From Cyclaneusma minus (Eukaryota > Ascomycota > Leotiomycetes > Marthamycetales > Marthamycetaceae): 64,000 nt of DNA. The notes beneath the pieces were generated by a model that saw nothing but the letters and a program-made list of their open reading frames with translations, did no database searches and was not told where the DNA came from. The DNA lies in NCBI GenBank assembly GCA_037179335.1, contig JAKZHN010000030.1, positions 1-64,000 of the forward strand, given 5' to 3'. Below, piece by piece: positions 49,573 to 62,827 of the stretch (its first letter is position 1; the number at the start of each line of letters is the position of its first letter). A program made the position numbers and the translations under genes.

Positions 49573-50581
49573 GATTGCGGATAGACCCAAGGATGCAGGG
49601 GAAGAACGGGTTGTAAAGAAGCGAAGCTTGGTGACGATGAGGTACTCCAAAGTCGGAGACGAAGACTCGGAAGCTTGGTATTTCGGAAACTTAGCATTAG
49701 AAAAGTAGGTATCCGGAAAGCAGGGACTTTATACGTCTTTTGACAGTATGAAATAGCTTGCCTGGGAGACACGGGACCTTGAGAAAGTTACCGAAAAACA
49801 TAATTGGAGATTTTTGGACACCGAAGTATGCCACAGGGCGTCGGCTTGAATTTGAAGATGACAAGCTTTTCCCAGTGACTACAGCTCGGAAGGCTCGGAG
49901 AGCTGGCCTGATGGAGTGTGGAACGGGGTCTGGCGGACCCAGGCCAGGATGGGGAGTGCATATATACTAGATAGTGATGAACAATTATCGTAGTCGGTCT
50001 TGCCGTCAGTAAGCGGAAATGCTCATACTATAAGTAGACATGATATTGTTGTGACACACAAAGTGCTGTCCACGCTGTCTGTCGGTCCATGGAGATGGTC
50101 GGCGTGCCGCGTCTGTTGAACGATAGGTTACGAAGCATACATGTACAGATTAAGCTGTCATAAACATCTTCTCCTGGCTACTCTAACTCATTAGCGCGCA
50201 GTCGAAACCATGTACCTTGGCGCATGAACCAAACCGGCCCGACCGGCTCCAATCCCTCAACATTAAAGCCCTGCGACTCTCAATAAAGCCCAAGAATATA
50301 GCTCAACGCTGCCTAATAAAAGGGGAGTTAAGATTCGGAAGTCGGAGCAAACACTCTGGAACAGTAGTTCTAGTCAGGCTTGATAATCTGTCAAGTGTTA
50401 ACGCTTCCCACCAAGCCTGAAAAAGCTCCCCTTTCCCAGTGGATTATCCTTTTGTGTTAGCAGCTTGGCAACTATGCGCAAATAACCCACCCCACAGATG
50501 GCCCAACAACATATCCATCAGTGCTGCTGAAAATGTCCGTTTCAACGCCGAGAAGATCCAACCCGGAAATTAAATGTGCAA
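49573..50581. other. Intergenic
   Basis: About 1 kb containing the promoter of the peptide precursor and the 3' UTR of YSH1. No gene or RNA was recognised. Confidence 0.45.
49728..49733 (-). promoter_or_regulatory. TATA box of the peptide precursor gene
   Basis: TATAAA on the minus strand, about 156 bp upstream of the precursor ATG at 49572. Assigned by position only. Confidence 0.4.
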
Positions 50582-53457
50582 TTAACCCCATAGAGGCGCA
50601 ACTACCTCCACGGCCCTTTCAACGACAGCCCTAACTCTGTCGCCAAACACTCGGTTGGAACACTCAACCTCCAGGTCTTCCAGCCACACCTTCGCGACCG
50701 TCTTGTCCACCTTGATTTCTACACCTGGTACCGGGACGCCCAGCTTGTGAAGTCTCTGGATCTCTGCCTTCTGCGCGGCTTCTTGCTCCATATCATCGTC
50801 TTCGTCGGCACTCCCGCTTTTGACTTTGGGTTTCTCGATAGGGGTCAGAGCATCACTGCCAAATTGTGCTTCCAAGAACAAGAACAGGCGATCCAAGCGT
50901 TCAGATGGTGAGACCATGGCGTGGGGATTGCGTGCTGGGAGTTCGTGGCTGTGTTGATGACCGTGCATGCTGGAAGATTCTGTAATATTGTCAGCTGTTG
51001 ATACTTTCAGTTGGAAGAGGCCAACATGACTCACGTTTCACAGCTGCTGGACTACTCTCGACCTCGAAAAGGACGGCCATTACAGCGTCTGCAATTCCAT
51101 CGTTCAACATGTTTCCTTCCCATTCGAGTTCCACGTCGCCATTGCTCCAGTATCGAACCACGACACAGCCCATGATCATGTATACTACTGGGCCTGTCGA
51201 TATCTCCTCGTCTGCTGCCTCCGCATCGCTGTTTCCGTTCATATGGGTATCTCCATTGTGATCCTTTTGTCCTTTGCTTTCAGGCATCTCCTCAATACGA
51301 CCGAAAGTCCCTTCCAAAGCCCATTTCGTAAGTTGAATGCTAGCTCCATTGAGCTTAAACCGTTGTCGGCATGTTATTGTTGTCGTGGTCAGTCCAGCAT
51401 ACTCTCGTAGATCCTCGGGTGCCATGAGTGACAGTTTGAAATCATTCTGTACCAAGACACCAGTCACGAGCTGTGTATCTTCACTGCCGAGTGTTGGTGG
51501 GGGAATGGAGGCAAGCTTGCCCACAACTTTTGCGGTCTTGTCTGCCTTGAAGGGAATTCTGAGCTCCTCGCAATTACGTGGGCTGAATACTTTGACTTTG
51601 TGTGCCTTCTCCGCGTTCAATGAGAGAAGCTTGGATTTGAGACGCATCATGTTGTGTTGCTCACCGTGGACTAGGATCTGTTTTCATCAGAGACAATCTA
51701 TAGGGGCTGACATAATCGACGCGACTTACCACAACAGGGGCTGCAACCTCCTCAATGAACTCTCTGTTCTCTGTTCCGTCGACGTGGGCGGCAAAAGACA
51801 TCTCTTGCACACTACATCGTCGTGGTATCATGACTCTGTCCCCCTCACTTCCTGGAGCTCGTCGGGTAGTAGTTTGGTTTCTCGACATGACAGCTTGAAT
51901 TTGAGATGGTTCTTGCATGATCTGGCGTGCCATGGTGCCCTCGACACTGTAACCAGTAATGATGACTCCATTCTTATCACTCGGAGCCCAACGTTCCAGA
52001 AGCTCTCGACTCACGCCGTTCTGCATCATACCAGGGCTTGCAAGCATGACGCAGCCTCCGACGTCGTCAAAGCGATCCAGGCTTCTCAGTGAACGAATGT
52101 ATCTGAAATCCCAGGGACCACCACTTCCAGCTCCACTGCCTCCAGCTTCGGCTTCAGCCATGCGATCGCGGAATTTTCTCTTGATGTTCTCGTTCATAGC
52201 TCCAATATATGTCTGATAGACCAGCATACATTTCCGCGCCAGGTTACTGGCATAGTAGATGGGGATCTTTTGCAACTCCTCATGCTTTGACCAGTATTCA
52301 TCCAGGATCAACAACAGCTCCTGTGCTCGACCAAGGGCAAAGACGGGCATCAGCACCCTGCCACCACGATTCAGGATTCCTGTGATGGATTGCAGAAGAG
52401 CTTGCTCACGCTCAACACGAGGCACGTGAGACGCCACGCCGTAGGTGGACTCTGTTATCAGAACATCTATCTTGATGTTTTTGGGGACCTCGGCTGGTAC
52501 AAGATGCCGATCGTCTTCCCTAGAGTAATCGCCGGTGAAGAATATCTTCAGGCCTGCAATCTCGATAAGAAACATGGCAGCACCAAGAACATGACCCGCT
52601 GGATATGGAGTTATGCGGATCGATGATATGGTATGCGTCGTGTAGTAATCGATTGCTTCTATCTGAGGGAATGTGGAAAGATGGTCTGGCTCGGAGTAAA
52701 CCTGTGTTCTCGAGGCTGCCTCGCCCACACGGATACTGTCGATAATGAGCCACTTGTAGATGGCCTTCGTTGGATGGGTCATGAAGACTCTCCCCTTGAA
52801 GTTCGTCTTAGCCAGTACGTAAGGTAACGAGGCGGCATGGTCGACATGGAAACTAGAAATTGATCAGCTGCTGATTCCACAGTTCTATAGGTGTTTGAGA
52901 ACGGTCGCATCTTCGGGGCGGACGCAGCGTGTACATTTGGGGGGCTACTTCTTCAGATACACGGGTGTTGGCAGGCAGGTAGATGTAGGCATGGGACTGG
53001 GTGAAAGATTGTATTGATATCTCATATACATAGGTTGATGATGATGTTTTTGAAAGCACCGTAGAATGCATTGTGTTCCTTGATCCACCCCATGGTGCTG
53101 GATGCGCCGCCCCTGCGACCCGGCCATGTGAAAAGAAAGGCGTCGGACTTACTGGCTGATGAGCAGGAGATCGACGGTGCTCAGGTCGAAGTCGTCGTAG
53201 AAAGGTAGGGCTGCCAGGCCTTCATAGCCAGCATGCATGCCGGCGTCAAGCTGCGTGTCTGATTAGCACAATGGTGTCGCGCGCATGAGAGCTCGAATGG
53301 TACCGACCATGACCGTCTTCCCCTTGTACTGGATGATGTGGCAAGACCTTCCGACCTCGTTGCCGCCTCCGAGATTCAGGAACATCAGCTCGTCGGCAGG
53401 GTCTACAGCTTCCTCAACGACGGCAGCCATAACGGCGGCCTTGCGCTTGGAGGCCAT
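50582..53457 (-). CDS. YSH1: mRNA 3'-end processing endonuclease YSH1 (CPSF73)
   Basis: 803 aa in exons 53308-53457, 53153-53250, 51730-52852, 51035-51677 and 50582-50979. Catalytic subunit of the cleavage and polyadenylation factor that cuts pre-mRNA 3' ends. The metallo-beta-lactamase motif SHFHVDHAAS is rebuilt across intron 2, which splits the first His codon (residue 83). Further motifs are FMTHPTKAIYKWL, PYPAGHVLGAAMFLIE, FFTGDYSREDDRHL, LITESTYG, the beta-CASP block MLASPGMMQNGVSRELLERW, IITGYSVEGTMARQI and LVHGEQHNMMRLK. The C-terminal domain (CPSF73-100_C) follows. Intron 2 is 300 bp, longer than its neighbours. It diverges from TAF4. Confidence 0.95.
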
Positions 53458-54241
53458 GCTCTCTGAGTGCGCGCCTTGTCAGCGCGATGGTGTTCAGCAA
53501 GGCGAACTGACTCCGAGCATGCTAGCTAGTTGGCGGAAATAGGATCGCGGCGCGGGTAGCCAGAATACGCGTGGTCGACGTGGAAGCGCAAGGCAAACGA
53601 TTGCCTTTGCTGGCTGGATGAGGATACTATGGTCGGGGCGGTCGATGGTCTTCTGCAGTGGTCTTCGATACAAGTAGATGCGGAACACGAAGGGGCCGCT
53701 GGAAAATAGTCGGCCCGCGCCTCCCGAATACCTGAATATGTGAACACTGCCTTTGATTATCTGGGCTGGCCTTGACAAATTGCCTTTTTTTCCTTGAAAA
53801 TTGAAGCCAACTGCTGATTCACTTCGCGAACGTCAGAATTTCACCTTAATTACTAGGAATCTTGCTACATTTGTTGGCGGTGGTAAGCGGTCGCTACAAA
53901 GATCTCGTCGCAGCGGCCCGTGCGCACGTGACCAGCTCTTTCGCGCAGGCTCGGGCCTTCCTTCTCGAGCCTCCTCCATCGTTGCGGCATCGACGTATCT
54001 GGACCTCAACCCACCCAACAAAGCCGCCAGCGCCCGCTGAACAACACCTCCAAGGACTCTGTTCCTTCCTCGACTGCATCCGCGACTCTGGGACTACGGG
54101 ATTGGATGCATCTGAGCCATCGTTTGGCGGCGCGTCGGAAGGAGCCTCTGAACGTCGAGGCCTAGCCTCTCGAGCGCTGCTGCGTGGAGCACACCTGAGT
54201 GAAGTTCTGGGTCGTAGTCGACTCTACAGATTCACGCAGGC
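53458..54241. promoter_or_regulatory. Divergent promoter region, YSH1 and TAF4
   Basis: 784 bp between two diverging RNA polymerase II machinery genes. GC-rich near the TAF4 side. Frames in the region are short and unsupported. Shared control is plausible but no specific site is assigned. Confidence 0.5.
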
Positions 54242-56469
54242 ATGGCGCAACCCCAACCCCAGCATCAGATGGCCCAGCAGGTAGCCCAGATGCCGGGCCC
54301 GCCTGCGTTCTCTCCCACACAGCATTCGCAACCTCCGCAGCAATCACAGCCTCTGCAACATCCACAACACCCTCAACGCCCGCAACAGTCACCTTCACCC
54401 AGCCCTGCGCAGCAACAGGCGCCCTTCAACAACAACCAGGCGTCCTTCGCCATGCCGCCGAACAAGCGACAGCGCGTCTCGCCCTCTCCTACCCAGCCAG
54501 GCTCTCCAGCTTACTTCCAGCAAGCGCCCTCCTTTCAGTCTCCATATGCGACCAGTCCAACTACAGGGGGACCGTCTTCTGCTGAAGCTTCTCCCCGAAT
54601 CGCCAACTCTGGTCCCCTGTCAACTACCGCTGCGCCGTCGTCTGCGGGAGCTTCTCCACACTTCTCTACTGCTGGCGTTCCCCCGGCCACAGCTAGGCCC
54701 ACGACGACTGGAGCTTCTCCACGTTTCCCCAACGTTGTGCTACCGACCAATGCCTACAATACACCCTACGGTAACCCGCCCAACTTTGATGGTTCGAATA
54801 GTCCCCAGCACACCGTCAACCAGCAGCAACCGCAAAATCACCAAATGCCTCCTCCTACATCTTCACCTGCGAATACCCCTCAACCACAGTACGCTCCGGC
54901 GAACTCGGGCTTCAGAAGACAATCCTCTTTCCCGCAGCCCCCAGCTGCGCAGGTGAATTATTCTGCGCCACCACAGGCCACAGGAGCAATGGGTCCACCT
55001 CAGAAACCTGCCGAGAAAGGCAAAGATGGAGAGAGCGTGGATAATGCACTTGATGTTTTGGCAGGTGCTGGGATCGATCTACGCGAGGAAGAGAACTTCG
55101 CAGTGGACTACTCGTACGGGAACTTTCATGCGACCAACGCGAGCCACAGCTTTTCGCAATTTATCCCACGCGACGAAGGCAGTTTCTATGGCGCAGGACC
55201 TGCAAATAGGCCTGGAGAGCTGGTCGATCAAAGGAGTCAGGAGGAAATAGCCAAAAAGGCCGCTGTTGATGCATGGAACTTGGCTGCGTACAGGATTGGA
55301 CAAGCGAGGGAATCTGAAATGTCGAACCCAAGAGTTCTGATTGCACCTCTATGGAAGAGAATGGAGAAGATTGCTCATGAGCATCAGCTTGAGCTTCTCA
55401 CAGAGAAAGGGAAGATGGGCGACTTCATCAAGCCCATCAACTACCCTGATCGTCCAGGTCCCGAGTCGAAGATTCAGGTGAACACGCTGTCAACCCACGC
55501 AGGACCGGATGGTGCTATTTTGGAGACGGGGGGCCGTTTCCTCCCCGAAAAGTCTCAACTTATTGACCAGCTTGCTCTAATGTCACTTGCAACTCATCAG
55601 CGTATTCGCGGTCTCGTAGCCGACGCGGCGAGACTTTCTAGGAATCGGCAGGCGAATACTCATGGACACGTTCCCGCAGAATGGGCCGATGCTGCTACTC
55701 CAACTAATTTGGCGAACGCGTCTGTTGCTGGTGATGGCGAAGCGCGTCCGGGATGGGAGAGCGCCGTGAGCCCGCGGACGAACCCCTTGAAACGTGAGGA
55801 TCAAGTACACAACCTCCTGATGGCGTTTTGCTGACTAGTATAAAAGGGCCTCGTGCTGATAACCCGGCCGATCGTCTCCCAACGCCCGTTTCGGATGATG
55901 CAAGAATGCCGGATGGAAGTGTCAATCTGACCAATGCGCTTCAGGGGGTTCTCCGTACGGTTGCGAAAACCGAGCGTGACCTGGAGGAGGCTCGTCTCGT
56001 GAAAAGGCATAAGCGCAACAACGCCGGTGCAAATTCCAATGCTCCGGGAACTCCTGGCTCAGTAGCTCCGGAAGATTTTAAGCTACCGACCAAGAAGGAA
56101 CAGAAGCTCCAGGCTAAAGCCAGGCAAAGCGAAGTTGACATTCACCACGCAGCTAACAAGACTACCAACCAGTTCTTGGGCAAGAAGAAGTATTCCTGGA
56201 TGTCGGGCGGGGACGCGAGCAGTATGGCCACCACTCCAAGCAGGCTGAATACCCAGGGTTTATCTGGTGGCTCTAGTTTCGGGTCCGGCGGACTTGCGAA
56301 GCAGAAATTCACGGTTGAAGGTCCGCAACGCATTGGAGTCTGGCGCGAGGACAAGGATAGTGGAAAAGGATTACAACTGAGAGACTGGTTGGCAGTGCTG
56401 GAGAAGGAACAGAAGGAGTTGAAAGCACTTCAGATGAGCTACTTGGTTCTGGACAAGAAACCGAGATGA
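54242..56469 (+). CDS. TAF4: Transcription initiation factor TFIID subunit 4 (TAF4)
   Basis: 724 aa in exons 54242-55793 and 55847-56469. The first 260 residues are Gln/Pro/Ser-rich and disordered, as in other fungal TAF4 proteins. The conserved TAF4 region begins with DNALDVLAGAGIDLREEENF. It continues with LIDQLALMSLATHQRIRGLV and ADAARLSRNRQANTHGHVP and, after the intron, VNLTNALQGVLRTVAKTERD, WMSGGDASS and LRDWLAVLEKEQKEL. The acceptor at 55846 (TATAAAAG) is used because the nearer AG at 55838 would bring a stop; it restores NPLKRPRADN. TAF4 pairs with TAF12 through a histone fold in TFIID. Confidence 0.92.
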
Positions 56470-59400
56470 GAGGGCATGGAATCTGCATCTGATGACGGGA
56501 GACTTGCTAATGCATCGTACAACGCTTGCCTAGACTCTGCCAGAAAAAAAAAACCTCTTGAGGGTTTGGGCTCGGCGTCACTTCGTGGGATGGCATATTA
56601 TTAGTAAGGCGTTCTCAGGCCCGTTGGACTTATCTGGCTTCGGATATTCTGTATCCTTGGCAGAAACTTCCCTGCCAAAAACGCTTCCTGCTGACGCTGG
56701 AGATCTCTAACTCTACGCAAAGTCGTTGGTATTTACTACTACAGCTTGCGAAGAGTTGTCACCAGCATAATAGCGGGTATAGGTCTAAATACAAACGCTT
56801 TACCTGCGATTCTTTACCTGCATCCATAGGCATTTCCATCTCAAACATTTCGGATGCTTTGAAGCCGCGTCTTGTTCATGCATACTTTCTCAAGAGGTCC
56901 CGAGCTGCCATGAACCTAGTTGTGAAACATTTGCTTATTCTTCAAAAGCTTCAATCATCTGTGACCAGTCCACCCAGAGGACCCATGGACGGGGGGCGGG
57001 TAAGTAACTGCTGGTCCACTTGTGATTCACTGTTTTTGGTTTCCCGATCCTGGTTTTTCACTCTTCTATGCTCCTCTACATGTAATTCTTGATGCAACCA
57101 TCTACGGATACTCAGGGTTTAGGTTCTGGCTGAAGTTCTGAGTCCATGGGATTAGTAATTAACACAATACAGTCATGCTTCTAACAATCTAGAGCTATTA
57201 GTTGCACGAACAGATGGGACTTGGCTACCACGGGTTTTCCTTGCAGCAAGGAAAACATGAAAGAAAGACGTTTAGCTATCCACCTACTTAACCCAGCGCA
57301 AGCACCACAGCTGGATACAAGGCTTGCTGTGTATGTTCCGGAAGTTGAGAAACACAGGGTCTAGCTCTCCAGATGTGATAGCATCACGGATCCAGCACCG
57401 CGCAGGGCGTGCTGCAGTAGAAACAACCTTACCGATCTGAACATACATGTACCGGCAAAATGGCATCACGAAAGTGGATACACCAAACGAAGCTCGACCC
57501 ATTCCCGCGGATCGATCCGGCAATGAACACACGTGGCTGACAGGCCTCTTTGGGCTCCACCAACAGGGTTGCAAATTTTAAAGATGTCTGGAGACTGGAG
57601 ACCGGAAATGTGGAACACGGCTCCAGCATTTTCGTACAACATACCCTTGAGAGAGACTAATGTAGAGAGGGTTAGTGGCCTACTACTTTTATGTGTACAT
57701 GTAAATAGCAATAATCGGTACCTAATGGGAGATCTAATAATGTCATGACTGTCAGCATTTTAATCCCGCGGCGGGATGATCAGGGGAGCGGAGAGATCAT
57801 CACCAATGATTGATGGAAGCTGTTGGACCCCTTTTCCGCAGAACCAAGGTGCGAGAAAGAAAGTGAAGAAAAACAAGACATGGGTCCATGGGACGGACCA
57901 TGGGCTCTGAGACAATTTTTAGCAGGGAAGCAAGATCAGCACATCAAATGTCTCGTCTGGGCAATTGAAGATGGACCCTGATTTATGGAGCAACTTGAAA
58001 TGCGATCTCAAAGAGCCGCAAGGCGTGCAAGCAGGCGAAAAAGCCGATCTGCCCTGAAACGTCCCATTCAAAATACGAGTCAAAGCGCTATGGGAAAAGG
58101 GGGCCAGCCGGATTGCGTTAGACACATAGGGCCAGGGGCCAAGCATGGCCAAGCATGGGAATGCGATCAGCCTGCATTGAATGTGCAGGGAAAAGCTTGC
58201 CCGGGAAAGATGGAGCTCCTTCCGCGCCTTGAAAGCAATCTCGGGAATCAGCAGGCTTTGAAAACGCAGGCTCTTTTTTGTGTGTGTTTCTTGCTTTGGG
58301 AAGGTTTGTTCCAGATGCACCGAGAGGTCTTGGAACGAAACGGCAGAAGCAAGTGTGGTTTTTGCAGATTGGTTCGATCAGAAAATGCGGGAGAATAATG
58401 TGACTGATGATGGTGCTTTTGCGGGTGTGCTATATTTAGACGAGTGAACATGCAGAATGCTGATTAGAGTAGTATTACCAAGCTGGATATCTCGAAAAGT
58501 CTCAGTTGCGACTTCGAATTCCGCTCGATTGGTCGGACCAGAGGTTTGGGAACATGAGTGGATTGCTGCAAGACGCCGAGACCAGCAGGGAAAGGGAATC
58601 GCTGAACCGCGCCCGTGGGATTCCGCACTACTTCGCGTGCAACTTCGGAAAATGAACATGCTGGCCTTAAGCTCCGAGCACGGAAGAGGGCACTTTTCTG
58701 GAAAAAGACACACATGGGTCTATGTGGTGGAGTCTTCGGAATAAGCGGAGAAGCGGCCCCCTTCTCCTGGGAGTTCTTCCAGTCTTCTAGAAGGCTTGGC
58801 GGAACTGGGCTGAGATTAGATAGATCGCTGCTGCGAGATTTGCTGCATACTTGATGACGACCAACCAGCCCAGCCTCCGTGTTCGTGGCGTTCCAGTCTC
58901 GCGTAGAGCAGCTTTGTCCTGACAGTCCTCCTGTATCGAAGGCCTTGGGGGGCGACCCTGTGTAGCTTCTAAGCTTGCGGGCTGACGATAATGGAAGGAA
59001 ATGGTTGGCAGCAGCCAGAGGGATTAGTAATGACAGGAAGCCTTGACCGTGGGCTGAGCCGCCTCCGCAAATTGCGGGATATCTGCAGATGAACCACGTT
59101 CTGTTCACATTCAGAATCAGACATACCTAGTTCAGGCCAGCTGCGAGTCAACCAAGCGCGGATGCTGCAGGCCGTTGATGCGACCAAAGCCAATATTCAA
59201 ACGGCAGCAGGCTAATGTCAGGTACCGTGCGCAGAGCTGGCCAGGATCCGCCATACAGAAAGATCGGCGGCCGCATGAACCAGGGGACGCTGGCTTGCTA
59301 CTTAAATCTCCAAGAGTCCAAAAATACCCAGCCCCAGCCGTTTGCACCAGGCTCGTTTGGGAGCTCCAGCCACGAGGACATGAACGCGAGCCTGGAGCAG

Positions 59401-60436
59401 CCACGCTCAGAATAATCAATTGAATGCGTGGAGCTCTCGTCCATGCTGTGTGTGTGCGGGTAGACATCGTTGTGCTAAGACAGAGGCAGCATATGTGTCG
59501 ACTGCTGTGCCAGTCAATCCCAGAGTCCAACGGCCGAGGTCCAAGTATAAACATGCCACTATGTCGCCATTGGCTTTGGGAAAGCTTTCTGCTTGTGCGG
59601 CCCGACGCTGAAACACATCGCCCCTACGCCGCTGCGTCTTTTCCTGCTGCGTCTGAGCGGGCACAGCGTCAGTCTCGATCATATTCCGGCTTCCAAGGTT
59701 CGCTTCCTTTGATCATGTCTCGCGTTCAAAAACGCTTTAGCACCAAACGCCGGCGGGTTCCTTGCAGCCTGCCCGCCGGTTCCTGAGCCTAGGGCCGTCC
59801 CAGGGCTGGCGCCCCTGAATGGCGCCTAGTACCAGAGCGGCAGCATTTGCCCGAAGCGGCTTTGAGGTCATCGGGAGGCACGCAGAGTCAGTCGCGCGAG
59901 TGCATGACATGCGAAGCTTTGGAGCTGCTCACGCTGCTCTGCTGCTGCCTGCAGGCTGGACAGCAGTAGTGGACGCGTTCGTATTATTGCGCCTTGCTTG
60001 GAGGCCCTGTTTGATGTTATTTGATCCCTGCTGCCCATATGGTGGCCCTGTCGCTTTCCTTACTTCGCGCGAAAGGCTGCAATTTAGCAGGCGAGATGTT
60101 GAAGCCAGCGGGGAGGCCTTTCGGGTGGCTTGGGCGCTGTCAGTCGCTTTCCTTTTCGCTTGGCCGCCTCTCATCTCGATTAAAATAAGAAAGGTACTTT
60201 GGCGACTTGGGCCCCGTTCAGGCCTCATCCCTCCGCAACATCCCTTCTCCCGCCTTCCCCTAGTCCCAGGGCAGGAGATGTTGCAACATGAACCAGCGTC
60301 GAAGCTCTTAAACACCAAATTTGCTACCGACCGGGACCAGGGCCTGCTCAGCGTTGACACCCAGCCAAGCACACCCACACCCCCTTCCCCTTCCCAACGT
60401 GGCTTGCTCGCCGCATTCCAACACGGCGGCCCTTTT
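56470..60436. other. Large gap, no gene recognised
   Basis: First 4 kb of a 6.3-kb gap. GC content is ordinary, so this is not a RIP-type repeat. Several frames over 60 codons exist on both strands (for example minus 58464-59108) but overlap one another, lack motifs and lack splice patterns. I call nothing here. Confidence 0.45.
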
Positions 60437-60442
60437 TATAAG
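60437..60442 (+). promoter_or_regulatory. Possible TATA box
   Basis: TATAAG preceded by a T run, followed within 50 bp by a long pyrimidine-rich leader-like sequence. It would serve the candidate transcript described at 61490. Confidence 0.3.
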
Positions 60443-61489
60443 ACGGCCGCCATCCCACCCACGCCCTGAAGACCGGACTGCTTGCATGCCTATGTACTCT
60501 GCCTCGGCCGCACCCTCATCGACACACTGCCTGACTGATCCTGCCGTCCTCTCCCATCTCGCTCCTTAGCACCCAGCCCTGCCCTCCCGAGCCTCGAGCC
60601 CATTCGCCTCCCGCCCCGTCCGCCGTGCCGCAACAGTGAAGCACCGCCGCTCTTTATTCGTGCTGCTTCCAGATCAGCGACGCAGACGCACGCTGCCATC
60701 CGCGGTGCAGCAAGGAACGGCTCGCATGACATTGCATGACATTGCGTAGCATCGCAGCGAAAGAGAATAGAAGCACTGCGCAGCCAGACGGCAGACGAGG
60801 CTGAGGATAGCCATTTCAGCTTCTGCACAAGCCGGCCAGAATTTCTTTTTGATATTGGCGGAGCAAACGCATACGACGTGAAGCAGGCTTGAAAAGGGCG
60901 CTGGACCCTCCGAAGTCTCCGTGGGCAGCCCTCCTCTCCAGACGAAATACACATACCTTGCCCATTCGATTCTTGCACGACCGCGGCCTCTCCGATTTCC
61001 TATTGCTCCGCGCAACGAGGCAGGCTGGGAGTGTGACACCATCACCCGGATCTTCGACGCTCTGTTTTAAGGAGACCCGGCGGAGGTAGTGCAAGTACGC
61101 TTCAGCTCGACAGCGTGACAGCCTTGCGAGACGCCGCCGCGCGCACCCCAACGTGAGTCAGATCATCATCCTTGTTCCGAGAGCCCAAATCACCTATCTC
61201 ACTCAGCTATACCCCCATTCTCCCCGTCCCAAACTCCAGTCCCAAGAGCCAGTCTGCGCCTGCTGCCTGGGCCATCATGAAGCGCAGCTCGCCCCCAGTG
61301 CTGCCGGAAATACTTTTCCGTCACAAAAGTGCTGGGAGCCCGGCTTTTTGACGTTTTCTGTGTTTCTTTGAAAAGACTACATCTATAACTTGGGCCGCCC
61401 CAACTACCCCCTTCATTCAGCCACCATATCAATGTGCTGACAATTCTCCAATCATCAGGCTCGCAACTAGCATTCCCATCATCAGCGCT

Positions 61490-61591
61490 ATGATCGACAG
61501 AGAAAACACGACTGCTGCCAACATGGGACGAGGAGCATACGACACAACCGGCGTGCAGAAGCCGCCGCCAAAGCCGAAAAGGAGGTAGTGG
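61490..61591 (+). CDS. Candidate very small gene (33 aa) in a spliced leader
   Basis: ATG at 61490 opens 33 codons (MIDRENTTAANMGRGAYDTT, then a basic Pro/Lys tail). Upstream, a 306-bp stretch from GTGAGT (61153) to CAATCATCAG (61458), with GTGCTGAC before the acceptor, looks like a 5' UTR intron, and a TATAAG box lies 1 kb upstream. The peptide is not recognised. A regulatory upstream frame or non-coding RNA would look the same; support is position and signals only. Confidence 0.3.
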
Positions 61592-62827
61592 CCCGACAAC
61601 AGCCCGCCCGTTCGCCAGTTTCTTTGTCGTCGTCCATCAACCTAAATTCCGATCTTCCTGAGAACATCGCGCCACTCTCTCCCTCGCGGCGCTTCCATCT
61701 AACGCTTATCTCAACGACCAATCCCTTTCGACCTCCGCCTCCGCGACTTTGAACTACAACTGTTATAATATCACTGTACACTATCCACGACGCCTAGATG
61801 CATTTATTTCGCGCGCCGACTCTTCCCATGGCGACGCCTGTCCTGTCACGAAGCTACCAATTTTAATCTGCATTCGACACCGATCTTCTTGCATCAGCGA
61901 TGCCCAGTTTCTGCGATCCACAGGCGCAGCATCGTCAAAAGTTATCCTCTTTCCTCGTTTTGCTTAGGCGTCGGCCGGAAAGCTCGTCAGTCACATATCG
62001 CAACTTCGTCGACCATCCCCGGACCTCGACCATTGCTCCTCGCATCGCATCTGGCAATTGCTGGACTTTCCTTTAACTGTACTTGCTCGGCATTTGGGGG
62101 ATATCAAAAATGGGATCACATGGGCCGGGACAAACAAAATTAGACTGCATTCCGTGGGCCGCGAGGCCTCATCTTCGTTACAAAATTTGTTTGTACGATA
62201 GCTGACGGAGCGATCTTCAATTCCTCGACGGAGAGGATTTGCAACGAGGAAGCTGGATAGCAGAAACCACTCGTTTTCGTCTTTTTGGCTGGAACCAAGG
62301 GGCTCGACGACGGAGGAGAACACGAGATAGACTTTTTGGATACCCCCTTAGACTGTACATTAGAGCATGAATACTGGCAGACTAGCTGATTCGGGCATTC
62401 TGCTATAGCGATCATGGTACAGCGGGTTTAGCGCTTAATACGAATCATAGATGACACGTTAAACAAACACAAAACTGAAAGTATTTCTCAATTGATCGAG
62501 ATTCTTCGTGAAAATGCTTTTGCTCTTTCATATCCTAATAATTTTTAAAATTTGAGAGCTAGTGCTTGTCAAGGTAGCTCTTGCATGTATGTAGTCGGCC
62601 CGCACTCCGCAGTCGTTCAAGGTGAGGCTGCGACTGCGATTGAGGTCCATAGCGAGCGGCTCCACCTAGAGCTCTTACTTCCAACCTCAATCCAAAACCT
62701 CCATCAATACGACCCCCAACGCCCGACTCGCAGAAAAAGATCCCAGAGCAAGGTCTCAGCGTTCAATTTCATCTTCCCATCTCAGCTCCACCGAACTCCA
62801 TCGGGACGCAACACCGCAGTTCCCGCC
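61592..62827. other. Gap upstream of ARPC5
   Basis: C/T-rich, leader-like sequence with many short frames. The last 200 bp are the probable 5' UTR of ARPC5. No other gene seen. Confidence 0.4.

Noticed and set aside
55839..55846. TAF4 acceptor at the nearer AG (55838)
   Set aside because: Using it gives an immediate TAA; the AG at 55846 restores the conserved frame.
59819..60469. 216-codon frame in the large gap
   Set aside because: Composition like non-coding GC-rich DNA, overlapping frames on both strands, no recognisable domain.
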